From positions 62,001-126,000 of the forward strand of contig CAZBPM010000007.1 in the NCBI GenBank assembly GCA_964493785.1: DNA of 64,000 bases, given 5' to 3'. Every line of letters begins with the position of its first letter. Positions within the stretch are counted from its first letter, which is position 1. This stretch comes from Hyphomicrobium_A sp964493785. GTDB lineage: Bacteria > Pseudomonadota > Alphaproteobacteria > Rhizobiales > Hyphomicrobiaceae. The notes under the pieces were generated by a model. That model worked only from the letters and a program-made list of their open reading frames with translations. It was not told the origin of the DNA and did no database searches. Below, piece by piece: positions 41,248 to 48,752 of the stretch. Made by a program: the position numbers and the translations under genes.

Positions 41248-42116
41248 CACTTCTCTCCGCCGCCAAGCGTGTGGACGTATACGGCGAGCATTTTCACCGC
41301 GTCATCGCCCAGGCGTGCATGCCACGCCGGCATCGAACCCATGCGCGGCTTGTTGATCTGCTGCATGACCGCTTCCTTGGTGTCGCCATAGAGCCAGATC
41401 TGATCCGAAAGACGTGGCGCGCCCATCTCGCGCATGCCTTCGCCCTTCTCCCCGTGGCAGCCCGCGCAGTTGGCCTCGTAGATGGCCGCGCCAGGCATCG
41501 CCTTGCGGCTTTCCTCGGCGCCCGTGTTTGGCAACGTCAGCACGTACTCGGCAACCGACGCGATCTCGTCCGCGCTCAGCATCTCGCCGAATGCCGGCAT
41601 CTCCGATTGGCGGCTTTCGGCGTCCTCGTTACGGATGCCGTGCGCGATCGTCTGGTAGACATCCTCGATCTTGCCGCCCCACAGCCAGTCGTCGTCGATC
41701 AGCGAGGGGAACTGCCCCTGCTGGCCGCCTGCGCCGAGGCCATGACACGCCGCACAGTTCTGGTTGAAGAGTGAGCGCCCGCCGGTGATCGCGAACGTCC
41801 GAAGTTCTTCCGAATGCTCGATCTCGCCGACCGGCTTGGCTGCAATCTGTTCGCGCCATTGGGCCTGTGCTGCGCGCGCTGACGCCTGCTCCTCGGCCAG
41901 TTCGCCGGCGCTCGTCCACCCGAGCAGCCCTTGGAACGCGAACTTGGTCGTCGGCCAGCCCGGATAGAGCAGGGCATAGATGATCGCGATTACGAACGTG
42001 ATCACCAGCGTGATCACCCACCACCGAGGCAGCGGCGTGTACAACTCCTCGATGCCGTCCCACTCGTGGCCGGTCGTGTACTGCCCCGTCACCGGATCGT
42101 ATCGGTGCTCAGCCAT
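41247..42116 (-). CDS. ccoP: cbb3 oxidase dihaem subunit CcoP
   Basis: A 289-residue protein: N-terminal signal-anchor region with a transmembrane helix (WWVITLVITFVIAIIYALL) and two class I cytochrome c domains with haem motifs CAACH and CAGCH. The axial Met ligands lie in MPAFGEML and MPAWHARL. It passes electrons to CcoO/CcoN. It overlaps ccoQ by eight bases and ccoG by one, as expected for a coupled operon. Confidence 0.96.
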   Translation of the reverse strand: MAEHRYDPVTGQYTTGHEWDGIEELYTPLPRWWVITLVITFVIAIIYALLYPGWPTTKFAFQGLLGWTSAGELAEEQASARAAQAQWREQIAAKPVGEIEHSEELRTFAITGGRSLFNQNCAACHGLGAGGQQGQFPSLIDDDWLWGGKIEDVYQTIAHGIRNEDAESRQSEMPAFGEMLSADEIASVAEYVLTLPNTGAEESRKAMPGAAIYEANCAGCHGEKGEGMREMGAPRLSDQIWLYGDTKEAVMQQINKPRMGSMPAWHARLGDDAVKMLAVYVHTLGGGEK

Positions 42117-42273
42117 CCTGGTCGTCCTTCGTGTCGAATGGGATCTGCGCGTCGCGCTCGTACTCGGCCTTGGCGCCTGGGCGCAGGACGACCCACAGGA
42201 TCATGCAGAACAGGACGAGGCCGACGACCGGCCAGATCGCCATGAGATGCTGCGTCAGAACTTCGGCGCTCAT
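42109..42273 (-). CDS. ccoQ: cbb3 oxidase small subunit CcoQ
   Basis: A 54-residue protein starting MSAEVLTQHLMAIWPVVGLVLFCMILWVVLRPGAKAEYE: one transmembrane helix followed by the R-P-x-x-K-x-x-Y/E tail typical of CcoQ/FixQ. It stabilises the CcoP-CcoNO core. It lies between ccoO and ccoP as usual; a longer in-frame start at 42327 would enter ccoO. Confidence 0.88.
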   Translation of the reverse strand: MSAEVLTQHLMAIWPVVGLVLFCMILWVVLRPGAKAEYERDAQIPFDTKDDQDG

Positions 42274-42280
42274 GGCTTCC

Positions 42281-43006
42281 TCATTTCGACGGCGTCGCGC
42301 CGGCGGCATCGGGCTCGGAGAAATCAACGAGCGTGCCGAGCACCTGCAGATAGGCGATCAGCGCGTCCATCTCTGTGACCGTCGAAGGGTTGCCATCGAA
42401 GTCGCCGAGCTTGGCCTTCGGATAGCGCTTCAGCAGCGCCTCGGTATCTCCCTGGCCGCTCGCCTGCGCCCCGACATCGGCGCGGGCGCTGGCGAGCATC
42501 TCCTCGCTGTAGGGGACGCCGACCGTCTTCAGCGCATTGAGATGCAGTTGGAGATCGTCGAGATAGAGCGGCTTGTCCTTCAGGAAGGCGTAGGACGGCA
42601 TGATCGATTCCGGCACCACGCTGCGCGGATCGATCATGTGCGCGAGTTGCCATGCGTTGGAATACTTGCCGCCGACGCGCGCCAGATCCGGCCCCGTCCG
42701 CTTCGATCCCCACAGGAACGGATGGTCGTACATGCTCTCGGCCGGAATCGAGTAGTGGCCGTAGCGCTCGACCTCGTCGCGGAACGGACGGATCATCTGG
42801 CTATGGCAGGTGTAGCAGCCCTCGCGGGTGTAGACGTTGCGGCCGAGCTGCTCCAGCGGCGTATAGGGCCGCATGCCCTCGACGGGCGTCACCGTCGTAT
42901 CGATCTTGAACAGCGGCACGATCTGCACGAGGCCGCCGATCGAGATGACGATGAACGTCAGCATGAACAGCAGGGCAGCGGATTTCTCGACGAGTGCGTG
43001 ATTCAT
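42281..43006 (-). CDS. ccoO: cbb3 oxidase monohaem subunit CcoO
   Basis: A 241-residue membrane-anchored cytochrome c with an N-terminal helix (AALLFMLTFIVISIGGLVQIVPLF), the haem motif CYTCHSQM, RPFRDEVERYGHYS and GPDLARVGGKYS, all signature CcoO sequence. It relays electrons between CcoP and the catalytic subunit. It starts six bases after the ccoN stop. Confidence 0.96.
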   Translation of the reverse strand: MNHALVEKSAALLFMLTFIVISIGGLVQIVPLFKIDTTVTPVEGMRPYTPLEQLGRNVYTREGCYTCHSQMIRPFRDEVERYGHYSIPAESMYDHPFLWGSKRTGPDLARVGGKYSNAWQLAHMIDPRSVVPESIMPSYAFLKDKPLYLDDLQLHLNALKTVGVPYSEEMLASARADVGAQASGQGDTEALLKRYPKAKLGDFDGNPSTVTEMDALIAYLQVLGTLVDFSEPDAAGATPSK

Positions 43007-43012
43007 GAGTGC

Positions 43013-44500
43013 TTACTCCGCCGCCGTCAGCTGTGGGCGTAGCTCGGCACCCGACCGCCGGCGCGATGGAGCGCCGTAGATGGTCATAAAGATATTGATC
43101 GCGAACAGGATGCCGCCAGCGAGGAAGAAGATGCCGCCGAGCGCGCGCACCACATAGTAGGGGTGCAGCATCGCAACGCTGTCGGTGAACGAGTACTGCA
43201 GGAAGCCGAACTCGTCGTAGGCCTTCCACATCAGGCCCTGTGTGATGCCCGACACCCACATCGCCGTGATGTAGAGCACGATGCCGATGGCGGCGAGCCA
43301 GAAGTGCACCTCCACCAGCTTGATCGACCACAGCGACTTGTTCCAGAGCTTCGGCACCATGTGATAGAGCGAGCCGAACGCCATCAGCGCGACCCAGCCG
43401 AGCGCACCCGAATGCACGTGCCCCACGGTCCAGTCGGTGTAATGCGACAGCGCGTTGACGGGCTTCAGCGCCATCAGCGGACCTTCGAACGTCGACATGC
43501 CGTAGAATGCAACCGCGACGACGAGGAAGCGCAGGATCGGATCGGTGCGCAGTTTCCCCCACGCGCCAGACAGCGTCATGATGCCATTGATCATGCCGCC
43601 CCATGACGGCATCCACAGCATGATCGAGAACGCGGCGCCGAGCGTCTGCGTCCAGTCCGGCAAGGCCGTGTAGTGCAGGTGGTGCGGGCCGGCCCAGATG
43701 TAGAGGAACACCAGCGCCCAGAAGTGCACGATCGACAGCCGGTACGAATAGATCGGCCGGTCCGCCTGCTTCGGCACGAAGTAGTACATCATGCCGATGA
43801 AGCCGGCCGTGAGCCAGAAGCCCACCATGTTGTGGCCGTACCACCACTGGATCATCGCGCTCTGCACGCCGGAATAGATCGTGTAGCTCTTCGTCGACGT
43901 CAGCGAGGTCGGCACCGCGAGGTTGTTGACGATGTGCAGCACCGACACGGTGAGGATGAAAGCCAGGAAGAACCAGTTGGCCACGTAGATGTGCGGCTCG
44001 CGGCGTGTGGCCAGCGTGCCGGCGAAGATCACGAGATACGTGACCCATACGATCGCCAGCCAGATGTCGAGGAACCACTCGGGTTCGGCGTATTCCTGCG
44101 ACTGCGTCAATCCGAGCGGATAGCTGATGAGCGCGGCGACGAGGAACGTATTGTAGCCCCAGAACAGGAAGCTGGCGAGCTTCGGCCCGCCCCACAGGCC
44201 GGTGCGGCAGGTGCGCTGCACCACATACAGCGACGTTGCCAGCAGCGCGTTGCCGCCAAAGCCAAGGATCACCGCGGACGTGTGCACCGGGCGCAGTCGC
44301 CCGAAGGTCAGGTACTCGCCGAAATTGAGATGCGGGAATGCCAGCTGCAAAGCCACCCAGACGCCCGCGGCGAGGCCGATCAGCGCCCAGATGACCGTCG
44401 CGATGGAGAACGCGCGGACAACGTCCTCGTTGTAGCCGACGATCGTTTGCTGACCGTAGGAATCGTGCGCGGATGCGTATGTGCTGGCAGCGGCAGTCAT
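43013..44500 (-). CDS. ccoN: cbb3 cytochrome c oxidase catalytic subunit CcoN
   Basis: A 495-residue haem-copper oxidase subunit with about twelve transmembrane helices. The haem/copper His ligands are in RRLRPVHTSAVILGFGGNAL-type, WYGHNMVGFWL, WAGPHHLHYTALPDW and HYTDWTVGHVHSGALGW motifs. It reduces O2 at low concentration and pumps protons. The ATG at 44500 (MTAAASTYASAHD) is chosen over 44557, which would add 19 residues. It is the first gene of the cco operon; I found no TTGAT-N4-ATCAA Fnr site just upstream. Confidence 0.96.
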   Translation of the reverse strand: MTAAASTYASAHDSYGQQTIVGYNEDVVRAFSIATVIWALIGLAAGVWVALQLAFPHLNFGEYLTFGRLRPVHTSAVILGFGGNALLATSLYVVQRTCRTGLWGGPKLASFLFWGYNTFLVAALISYPLGLTQSQEYAEPEWFLDIWLAIVWVTYLVIFAGTLATRREPHIYVANWFFLAFILTVSVLHIVNNLAVPTSLTSTKSYTIYSGVQSAMIQWWYGHNMVGFWLTAGFIGMMYYFVPKQADRPIYSYRLSIVHFWALVFLYIWAGPHHLHYTALPDWTQTLGAAFSIMLWMPSWGGMINGIMTLSGAWGKLRTDPILRFLVVAVAFYGMSTFEGPLMALKPVNALSHYTDWTVGHVHSGALGWVALMAFGSLYHMVPKLWNKSLWSIKLVEVHFWLAAIGIVLYITAMWVSGITQGLMWKAYDEFGFLQYSFTDSVAMLHPYYVVRALGGIFFLAGGILFAINIFMTIYGAPSRRRSGAELRPQLTAAE

Positions 44501-44596
44501 CGGCCGTGTGCTCTCCTGATACTGTCCGGGTGTGAGACCTGCCGCACAGGGCGGCATGGCGAGCGAGCCCGGCGTATCGAGAGCGTGCCGGGCGCG

Positions 44597-45013
44597 TTAC
44601 GACGTCATCGAACCGGCGCCGGGCGGCGCGCGCGAACGCACGTCGCGCGGCGTCTTCGCTATTGCGCGCGCATCGGCAGGGGCGTCGACGACAACTGCAA
44701 CTCTGTGCGGAGGCGATGCTTCGCTGTCATGATGCCCGGCTAAGCCCGGCGTGGTCGAAGGCGAGCACGTCTCGCAGGCTTTGCAGTTGTGCTTTCCGTT
44801 GCCATGCTCGGTCTTGGCCGCTCCAGCGCACAGCGTCGGAATTTCGCCATTGGGAAGTGCGAACGCTGCAAGGTCGGCATGGTTAACCGGCTGCTCGACC
44901 CGCAAGCACCGTTGAGCAAAAACGAGGCTGATAGCCACGAGCGCATAAAGCGCCAGCAACATCCCCTTTGAATTGCTTTTTCGAGCCCACGTAAGCATCG
45001 CGTCAGAGGTCAA
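44597..45013 (-). CDS. Small Cys-containing exported protein, paralogue A (DUF2946-like)
   Basis: A 138-residue protein with an N-terminal signal-anchor (LLALYALVAISLVFAQR), then LAAFALPNGEIPTLC and HNCKACETCSPSTTPGLAGHH, a His/Cys-rich stretch. It aligns by eye with the protein at 45275-45658 (ALPDGSIPSLC, CSACLLTTAPGL), so the two are paralogues. The layout resembles DUF2946 proteins, but I cannot confirm that. Lying next to the cbb3 operon, it may handle copper. It is divergent from its paralogue across the repeat-containing region. Confidence 0.6.
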   Translation of the reverse strand: MTSDAMLTWARKSNSKGMLLALYALVAISLVFAQRCLRVEQPVNHADLAAFALPNGEIPTLCAGAAKTEHGNGKHNCKACETCSPSTTPGLAGHHDSEASPPHRVAVVVDAPADARAIAKTPRDVRSRAPPGAGSMTS

Positions 45014-45042
45014 TGATGTGGCGCAACCGTCAACGAACTAAG

Positions 45043-45137
45043 TCGTCGCACCAAAGTTGACATGGCGCGCTGGCCCATATGCGAGCGCAATTGGCGCGCA
45101 CGCGGGCGGCCGTGCAATTCGTCGCACCAAAGTTGAC
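45043..45137. repeat. Two direct copies of a 19-bp sequence
   Basis: TCGTCGCACCAAAGTTGAC occurs at 45043-45061 and again, identical, at 45119-45137, 76 bases apart, in the region between the two divergent paralogues. Each ends in TTGAC, which could be part of a -35 element, but no good -10 lies at the right distance. A regulator-binding pair is the simplest reading. Confidence 0.75.
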
Positions 45138-45274
45138 TTGGGACGAGTTGGCATCCGCACTTCCAATTGTTGGATGCTTCCTCGCGCGATGCGGCAGAAA
45201 AAGTAGCCGCGACTTGGTGGCCCAACCGCGTATCGGCATTGACCGCTAAAGATTCTGCTGCCTAGCATGATGCG

Positions 45275-45658
45275 ATGCGGAGCTTCGCCAGACGTCGCCA
45301 GATTCCAAAGCTGCTTATCGCGGCCCTTTACGGGCTCGCGATGCTGCTGGTGCCTCTGGCGCACCGCCCAGTGCGGCAGTCTGTGCCCGATCTCTCCGCG
45401 TATGCGCTGCCCGACGGATCTATCCCGTCGCTATGCGATGGCGCCGGCAAGAGCGACGGTAAACAGCCGAGTACCCGCTCTGTTTGCTCTGCTTGCCTGC
45501 TGACGACTGCACCCGGCCTCACGGTAGCCGGGTGGTCCGTGACGCCGCCGCAAGCGATGCCGCCGGCGAGCATCGGCCCCACCATCACGCACGATCGCAA
45601 CGAGCAGCGGTTCGCAACGGCCTCCAGGCCGCGTGCGCCGCCGACCGATCTCGCCTGA
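45275..45658 (+). CDS. Small Cys-containing exported protein, paralogue B (DUF2946-like)
   Basis: A 127-residue protein with an N-terminal hydrophobic segment (KLLIAALYGLAMLLVPLAH), then SAYALPDGSIPSLCDGAGK and SVCSACLLTTAPGL, and a Pro-rich tail. It is clearly related to the minus-strand protein at 44597-45013 but has fewer Cys and His residues. Function is unknown; a copper or redox role is inferred from the CxxC motif and from neighbours (cbb3 oxidase, Csp protein). A Crp/FixK-type gene follows 56 bases downstream. Confidence 0.6.
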   Translation: MRSFARRRQIPKLLIAALYGLAMLLVPLAHRPVRQSVPDLSAYALPDGSIPSLCDGAGKSDGKQPSTRSVCSACLLTTAPGLTVAGWSVTPPQAMPPASIGPTITHDRNEQRFATASRPRAPPTDLA

Positions 45659-45689
45659 GCCACTGAAACACGAGATCTGATCGCTCTTT

Positions 45690-45705
45690 GCACGCACGTG
45701 CGTGC
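45690..45705. promoter_or_regulatory. Perfect 16-bp palindrome upstream of the FixK-like gene
   Basis: GCACGCACGTGCGTGC reads the same on both strands and lies 9 bases upstream of the chosen ATG (45715). It overlaps the only upstream alternative start (TTG), which argues against that start. It may be an autoregulatory operator; alternating purine-pyrimidine sequence could also favour Z-DNA. Confidence 0.45.
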
Positions 45706-45714
45706 CGAGGGCTT

Positions 45715-46494
45715 ATGGCGAGATTAATTACGATGACGACGAGCGAGCATGCCCTTGACCGGGCCGTGCCGGGCCAGCCGATTTCCGATCGCACTGAGAT
45801 CGGCGGCGGCGCCAGCACCCGAATTTCCAAGTTGTCCCCGGCATCGAGGCGTCGCCGGGGCGGCACGCCGGGCCCGACGAGCCACGCAATCTATGCCAAG
45901 CGCCACACCGTATTCGAGGAGCACCAGTCCGCCGACGCCGTCTACCAGGTGATCACGGGAGCGGTCATCATCACGCGCGCCGTCAGCGGTGGCCCGCGCC
46001 AGGTTATCGAGGTCGTGGGACCGGGCGGGCTGTTGGGAGTCGTCTCCGGCACGCACTATGGCTGCAGGGCCGAGACAATGACCCGGACCCTTCTGCGCCG
46101 CATCACGCGGCGAACGATCGAGCGATCGGCGGCCCTCCAGCGCGTCATCGGGCAGGCGCTAGCTCGCAAGCTGGAGAAACTGCACGCCGAGACCAGCATG
46201 CGCACGCGCATGTCCTCGACCGAGTGCGTTGCTGCGCTGATCCTCTCGCTGCCGAGCGCCGAGCGAGATCCGGCTGGCGATCAGGCGGGGCAGGACGACC
46301 GCCGCCTCGCGATGCCGCAATCGGACATGGCGAGCTATCTGGGTCTCGCCATCGAGACCGTGTGCCGGGCGATGACGAACTTGAAGCGCATGGGCGCGAT
46401 CGAGACGTCTGGGCGCGAGACGATCACCATTCTCGACCCGAAGGCGCTGGCGCGGCTTTCGTCGGCGGAGCAACCGGCGGCGGCAAGGGCCTGA
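45715..46494 (+). CDS. Crp/FixK-like transcriptional regulator
   Basis: A 259-residue regulator: beta-roll domain (about 60-150, HTVFEEHQSADAVYQVITGAVIITRAV), dimer helix, and winged helix-turn-helix with MPQSDMASYLGLAIETVCRAMTNLKRMGAIE, where E-x-x-x-R (ETVCR) is the FNR/FixK-type recognition helix. The first ~45 residues are a low-complexity basic extension. It lacks the FNR cysteine cluster, so it is FixK-like. Placed beside the cco operon, it is a candidate regulator of micro-aerobic genes. Start could also be the ATG at 45733. Confidence 0.85.
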   Translation: MARLITMTTSEHALDRAVPGQPISDRTEIGGGASTRISKLSPASRRRRGGTPGPTSHAIYAKRHTVFEEHQSADAVYQVITGAVIITRAVSGGPRQVIEVVGPGGLLGVVSGTHYGCRAETMTRTLLRRITRRTIERSAALQRVIGQALARKLEKLHAETSMRTRMSSTECVAALILSLPSAERDPAGDQAGQDDRRLAMPQSDMASYLGLAIETVCRAMTNLKRMGAIETSGRETITILDPKALARLSSAEQPAAARA

Positions 46495-46511
46495 GCCTTC
46501 CAGCGGCAGGA

Positions 46512-46536
46512 GCAGCGGCGCGGTAAGCGCCGCTGC
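46512..46536. terminator. Terminator between the convergent FixK-like and Csp genes
   Basis: GCAGCGGCGC pairs perfectly with GCGCCGCTGC around a five-base loop, 17 bases after one stop and 9 bases before the other convergent stop. No T-run follows on either strand, so it may act mainly as a transcript 3' end stabiliser. Confidence 0.6.
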
Positions 46537-46545
46537 GATCGGCCG

Positions 46546-47046
46546 TCAGATGATCTTGCGGCATTCTGCAACGCACGCCCCGCATGCCTCGCCACAAGCC
46601 TTGCACGCAGCGTGGTGATCCTGGTGCTTTTTGCACTCCGCCTGGCAGTCGGCGCAGATATCGGCGCACACCTTGGCAAATTCCTTCAGGCGCGGCGCAT
46701 CGAGTGCTGCGAGCCGGGCCAGCGCCTCGCACGACGGCAACATGCCGAGCACCGACCGCAGGCAATCTTTGAGCGATGTGTCTCCTTGCCCCAGCGAGCT
46801 GATGCAATGACTGATGCAGACCTCGCCCCGCTTCACGCAGTCGAGCGCTGAATCGACGAGCGCCTGATGAGCGGCTGCCTCGCCATGGCCGGCGTGTTCA
46901 CCGTGGCTCTCGTGATGATGCTTGTGCTCTTCCTGCGCGTGCGCCGCGCCCATCGACAGCAGCGTGCCGGACGCCGCCAGCGTGGCGAGAACTGCGCGCC
47001 GGTCCATGCCGGGCGTCTGATCGTCGGCTTCGGGGAGATTTGTCAT
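46546..47046 (-). CDS. Tat-exported copper-storage-type four-helix protein (Csp1-like)
   Basis: A 166-residue protein. A twin-arginine signal (MDRRAVLATLAASG) begins at residue 14, followed by a His-rich linker (EEHKHHHESHGEHAGHGE) and a helical bundle with fourteen Cys, including VCADICADCQAEC and CKACGEACGACVAEC. This is the Csp/DUF326 pattern, in which Cys-lined four-helix tetramers store many Cu(I) ions. With a Tat signal it is Csp1-like and acts outside the cytoplasm, as known in methanotrophs. It lies near the cbb3 oxidase, a copper enzyme. Confidence 0.9.
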   Translation of the reverse strand: MTNLPEADDQTPGMDRRAVLATLAASGTLLSMGAAHAQEEHKHHHESHGEHAGHGEAAAHQALVDSALDCVKRGEVCISHCISSLGQGDTSLKDCLRSVLGMLPSCEALARLAALDAPRLKEFAKVCADICADCQAECKKHQDHHAACKACGEACGACVAECRKII

Positions 47047-47232
47047 TGGGGGCCTCTGTTCCAGGTCGTTGGTGCCAGCGGTCGGCTGAACTGGGATGCA
47101 TTATCGCTTCAGACGAGGATTTTGCCCAGTTGCCGAAAAATTAAGTCGACTGCGACGCGGCCCGTTTGTCCAGTCGTAGCTCCGCGCCGGTAGCCTTTAT
47201 GCAGCGCAACTTTCCGCGCGGCTGGCAGAGGC

Positions 47233-47667
47233 ATGGGTGCATTCATGGCGCAGGTCATTTCCACGGCAAGACCGCAAGGCACGACGTCCGCAAGTCTTCT
47301 AGTTATGCTTTTGGTGGCTGCGGCAGTCGGCGCCATCGTTGGCGCCGTGATCGGCGAGCGCATGAACGTCGCCTTGCTGTCCGTGATCGCCGGTTTTATC
47401 GCGACGATCTCGGCTGTGATCGTGCGCAACAATGTCGTCAACCGCCTTACCGGCGCCGGGCCTGACGACTTCAAGATCCCGATGGTGCTGCTTGTGTATG
47501 GGCTGATCGCTTCAATCGCGGGAAGCCTCGCCGGCAAGGAACTGCTCGATCAGGCCGGTGGCAACTTCTCACCGGAGTGGTTCGGCACCGTTGCAGGCCT
47601 CGGGTCTGCGATCCTGATGTCGCTGCTGATGATCATCTATTACATGCACCCGCATCCGAGCCGCTGA
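47233..47667 (+). CDS. Glycine-rich membrane protein, unknown
   Basis: A 144-residue protein with four hydrophobic stretches, the first being a glycine-zipper-like LLVAAAVGAIVGAVIGERM. No family is recognised. The ATG at 47233 follows GGCAGAGGC; the next ATG at 47245 is also possible. It is flanked by minus-strand genes on both sides and so is a single-gene unit. Confidence 0.6.
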   Translation: MGAFMAQVISTARPQGTTSASLLVMLLVAAAVGAIVGAVIGERMNVALLSVIAGFIATISAVIVRNNVVNRLTGAGPDDFKIPMVLLVYGLIASIAGSLAGKELLDQAGGNFSPEWFGTVAGLGSAILMSLLMIIYYMHPHPSR

Positions 47668-47737
47668 CGCGCTCGGACAATTGCGAGCGGCAACGTAGCG
47701 TTGAGCTACGCCGCTCGCAGCTAGTGTCGCTAATGGA

Positions 47738-48613
47738 TCAGTTGATCAATTCCCGAGCCGGACCGGTCTCGATGGGCAGGCCGTTGTCCATGCCCCATTC
47801 CGCCCAGCTTCCGTCGTACACGGCCGCATTGGTCTGACCGAGCACCGCGAGCGCAAGCGACAGGATCGACGCCGTTACGCCCGATCCGCACGTGGTGACC
47901 ACCGGCTGCTTGGGATCGATCCCCGCGTCCGCAAAGATCTTTGCGAGTTCCGCTGTCGGCTTCAGCGTGCCGTCCGGATTGATCAGCGTCTGCGAGGGCA
48001 CATTGCGTGCACCCGGCAGATGGCCCGAGCGCAGGCCCGGCCGCGGCTCCGGTTCCGTGCCTTCGAAGCGCGGCGCCGGGCGTGCATCGACGAGCTGCGC
48101 CGAATGCTTCGCGACGACCTTCTTCACATCGTCCATGTCGCGGATCAGCGAGGCGTTGAGCAGCGGCGTGAAATGGCGTTCGGTGCGCTTGATCGGCGGG
48201 CCGTCTTCCAGCGGACGATTCTCAGCCTTCCACTTTCTAAGGCCGCCATCGAGAACAGCGACATCCTCGTGCCCCATGGCGCGGAATGTCCACCACGCGC
48301 GCGCTGCCGAGAACAGGCCGAGCGTATCGTAGACGACGATGCGCATGCCGTCGCCGACGCCCATCTTCTTCATCCGCGAGGCGAATTTCACCGTCGACGG
48401 CAGCATGTGCGGCAGCGTCGACTTCTCATCCGTAAGGTCGTCGATATCGAAGAAGAGCGCGCCGGGAATGTGCTCTTGCAGGTACTCTGCCTTGGGATCG
48501 CGGCCCGCGGTCGGCAGGTGCCAACTCGCATCGAAAATCACAAGGTCAGGGGCGTCGAGATGCGAAGCGAGCCAGTCTGTATCGACGATCCACTTCTTGG
48601 CGCTCTCCAGCAC
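47738..48613 (-). CDS. sseA: 3-mercaptopyruvate sulfurtransferase
   Basis: A 291-residue protein of two rhodanese domains. The active loop is CGSGVTAS (C-G-S/T-G-V-T of mercaptopyruvate sulfurtransferase rather than the CRKGVT of thiosulfate sulfurtransferases), with FDASWHLP and GHLPGARNVP also typical. It transfers sulfur from 3-mercaptopyruvate to a thiophilic acceptor. The start is a GTG at 48613 with AGAGGGA four bases upstream; longer frames are not supported. It shares orientation with the cysteine synthase gene. Confidence 0.9.
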   Translation of the reverse strand: MLESAKKWIVDTDWLASHLDAPDLVIFDASWHLPTAGRDPKAEYLQEHIPGALFFDIDDLTDEKSTLPHMLPSTVKFASRMKKMGVGDGMRIVVYDTLGLFSAARAWWTFRAMGHEDVAVLDGGLRKWKAENRPLEDGPPIKRTERHFTPLLNASLIRDMDDVKKVVAKHSAQLVDARPAPRFEGTEPEPRPGLRSGHLPGARNVPSQTLINPDGTLKPTAELAKIFADAGIDPKQPVVTTCGSGVTASILSLALAVLGQTNAAVYDGSWAEWGMDNGLPIETGPARELIN

Positions 48614-48653
48614 GTTTCCCTCTCTTACAATGGCGTGAACTCTCGTGCGCAGC

Positions 48654-48752
48654 TCATCTTGGCCGCGCTTGACTAGCGACATAGGCAAAAGCGACGATAC
48701 CCGCAAGGATGGCGATGGCCACTGGTGCCAAAACCCCGTCAGTTCGCTGCAA
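48654..48752 (-). CDS. Putative 32-residue single-helix membrane peptide
   Basis: A short frame with a TTG start (preceded by AGAGG three bases upstream) overlaps the end of the cysteine synthase gene by 14 bases and stops 40 bases before the sseA start. It encodes a basic N-terminus, a single hydrophobic helix (APVAIAILAGIVAFAYVAS) and a basic tail, ending QARPR. No homologue is known to me. The hydrophobic block and operon position are the only evidence. Confidence 0.3.
   Translation of the reverse strand: MQRTDGVLAPVAIAILAGIVAFAYVASQARPR

Noticed and set aside
45010..45239. Short overlapping frames across the 19-bp direct repeats
   Set aside because: The frames share residues only because the repeats do; no start signal or domain supports a protein.
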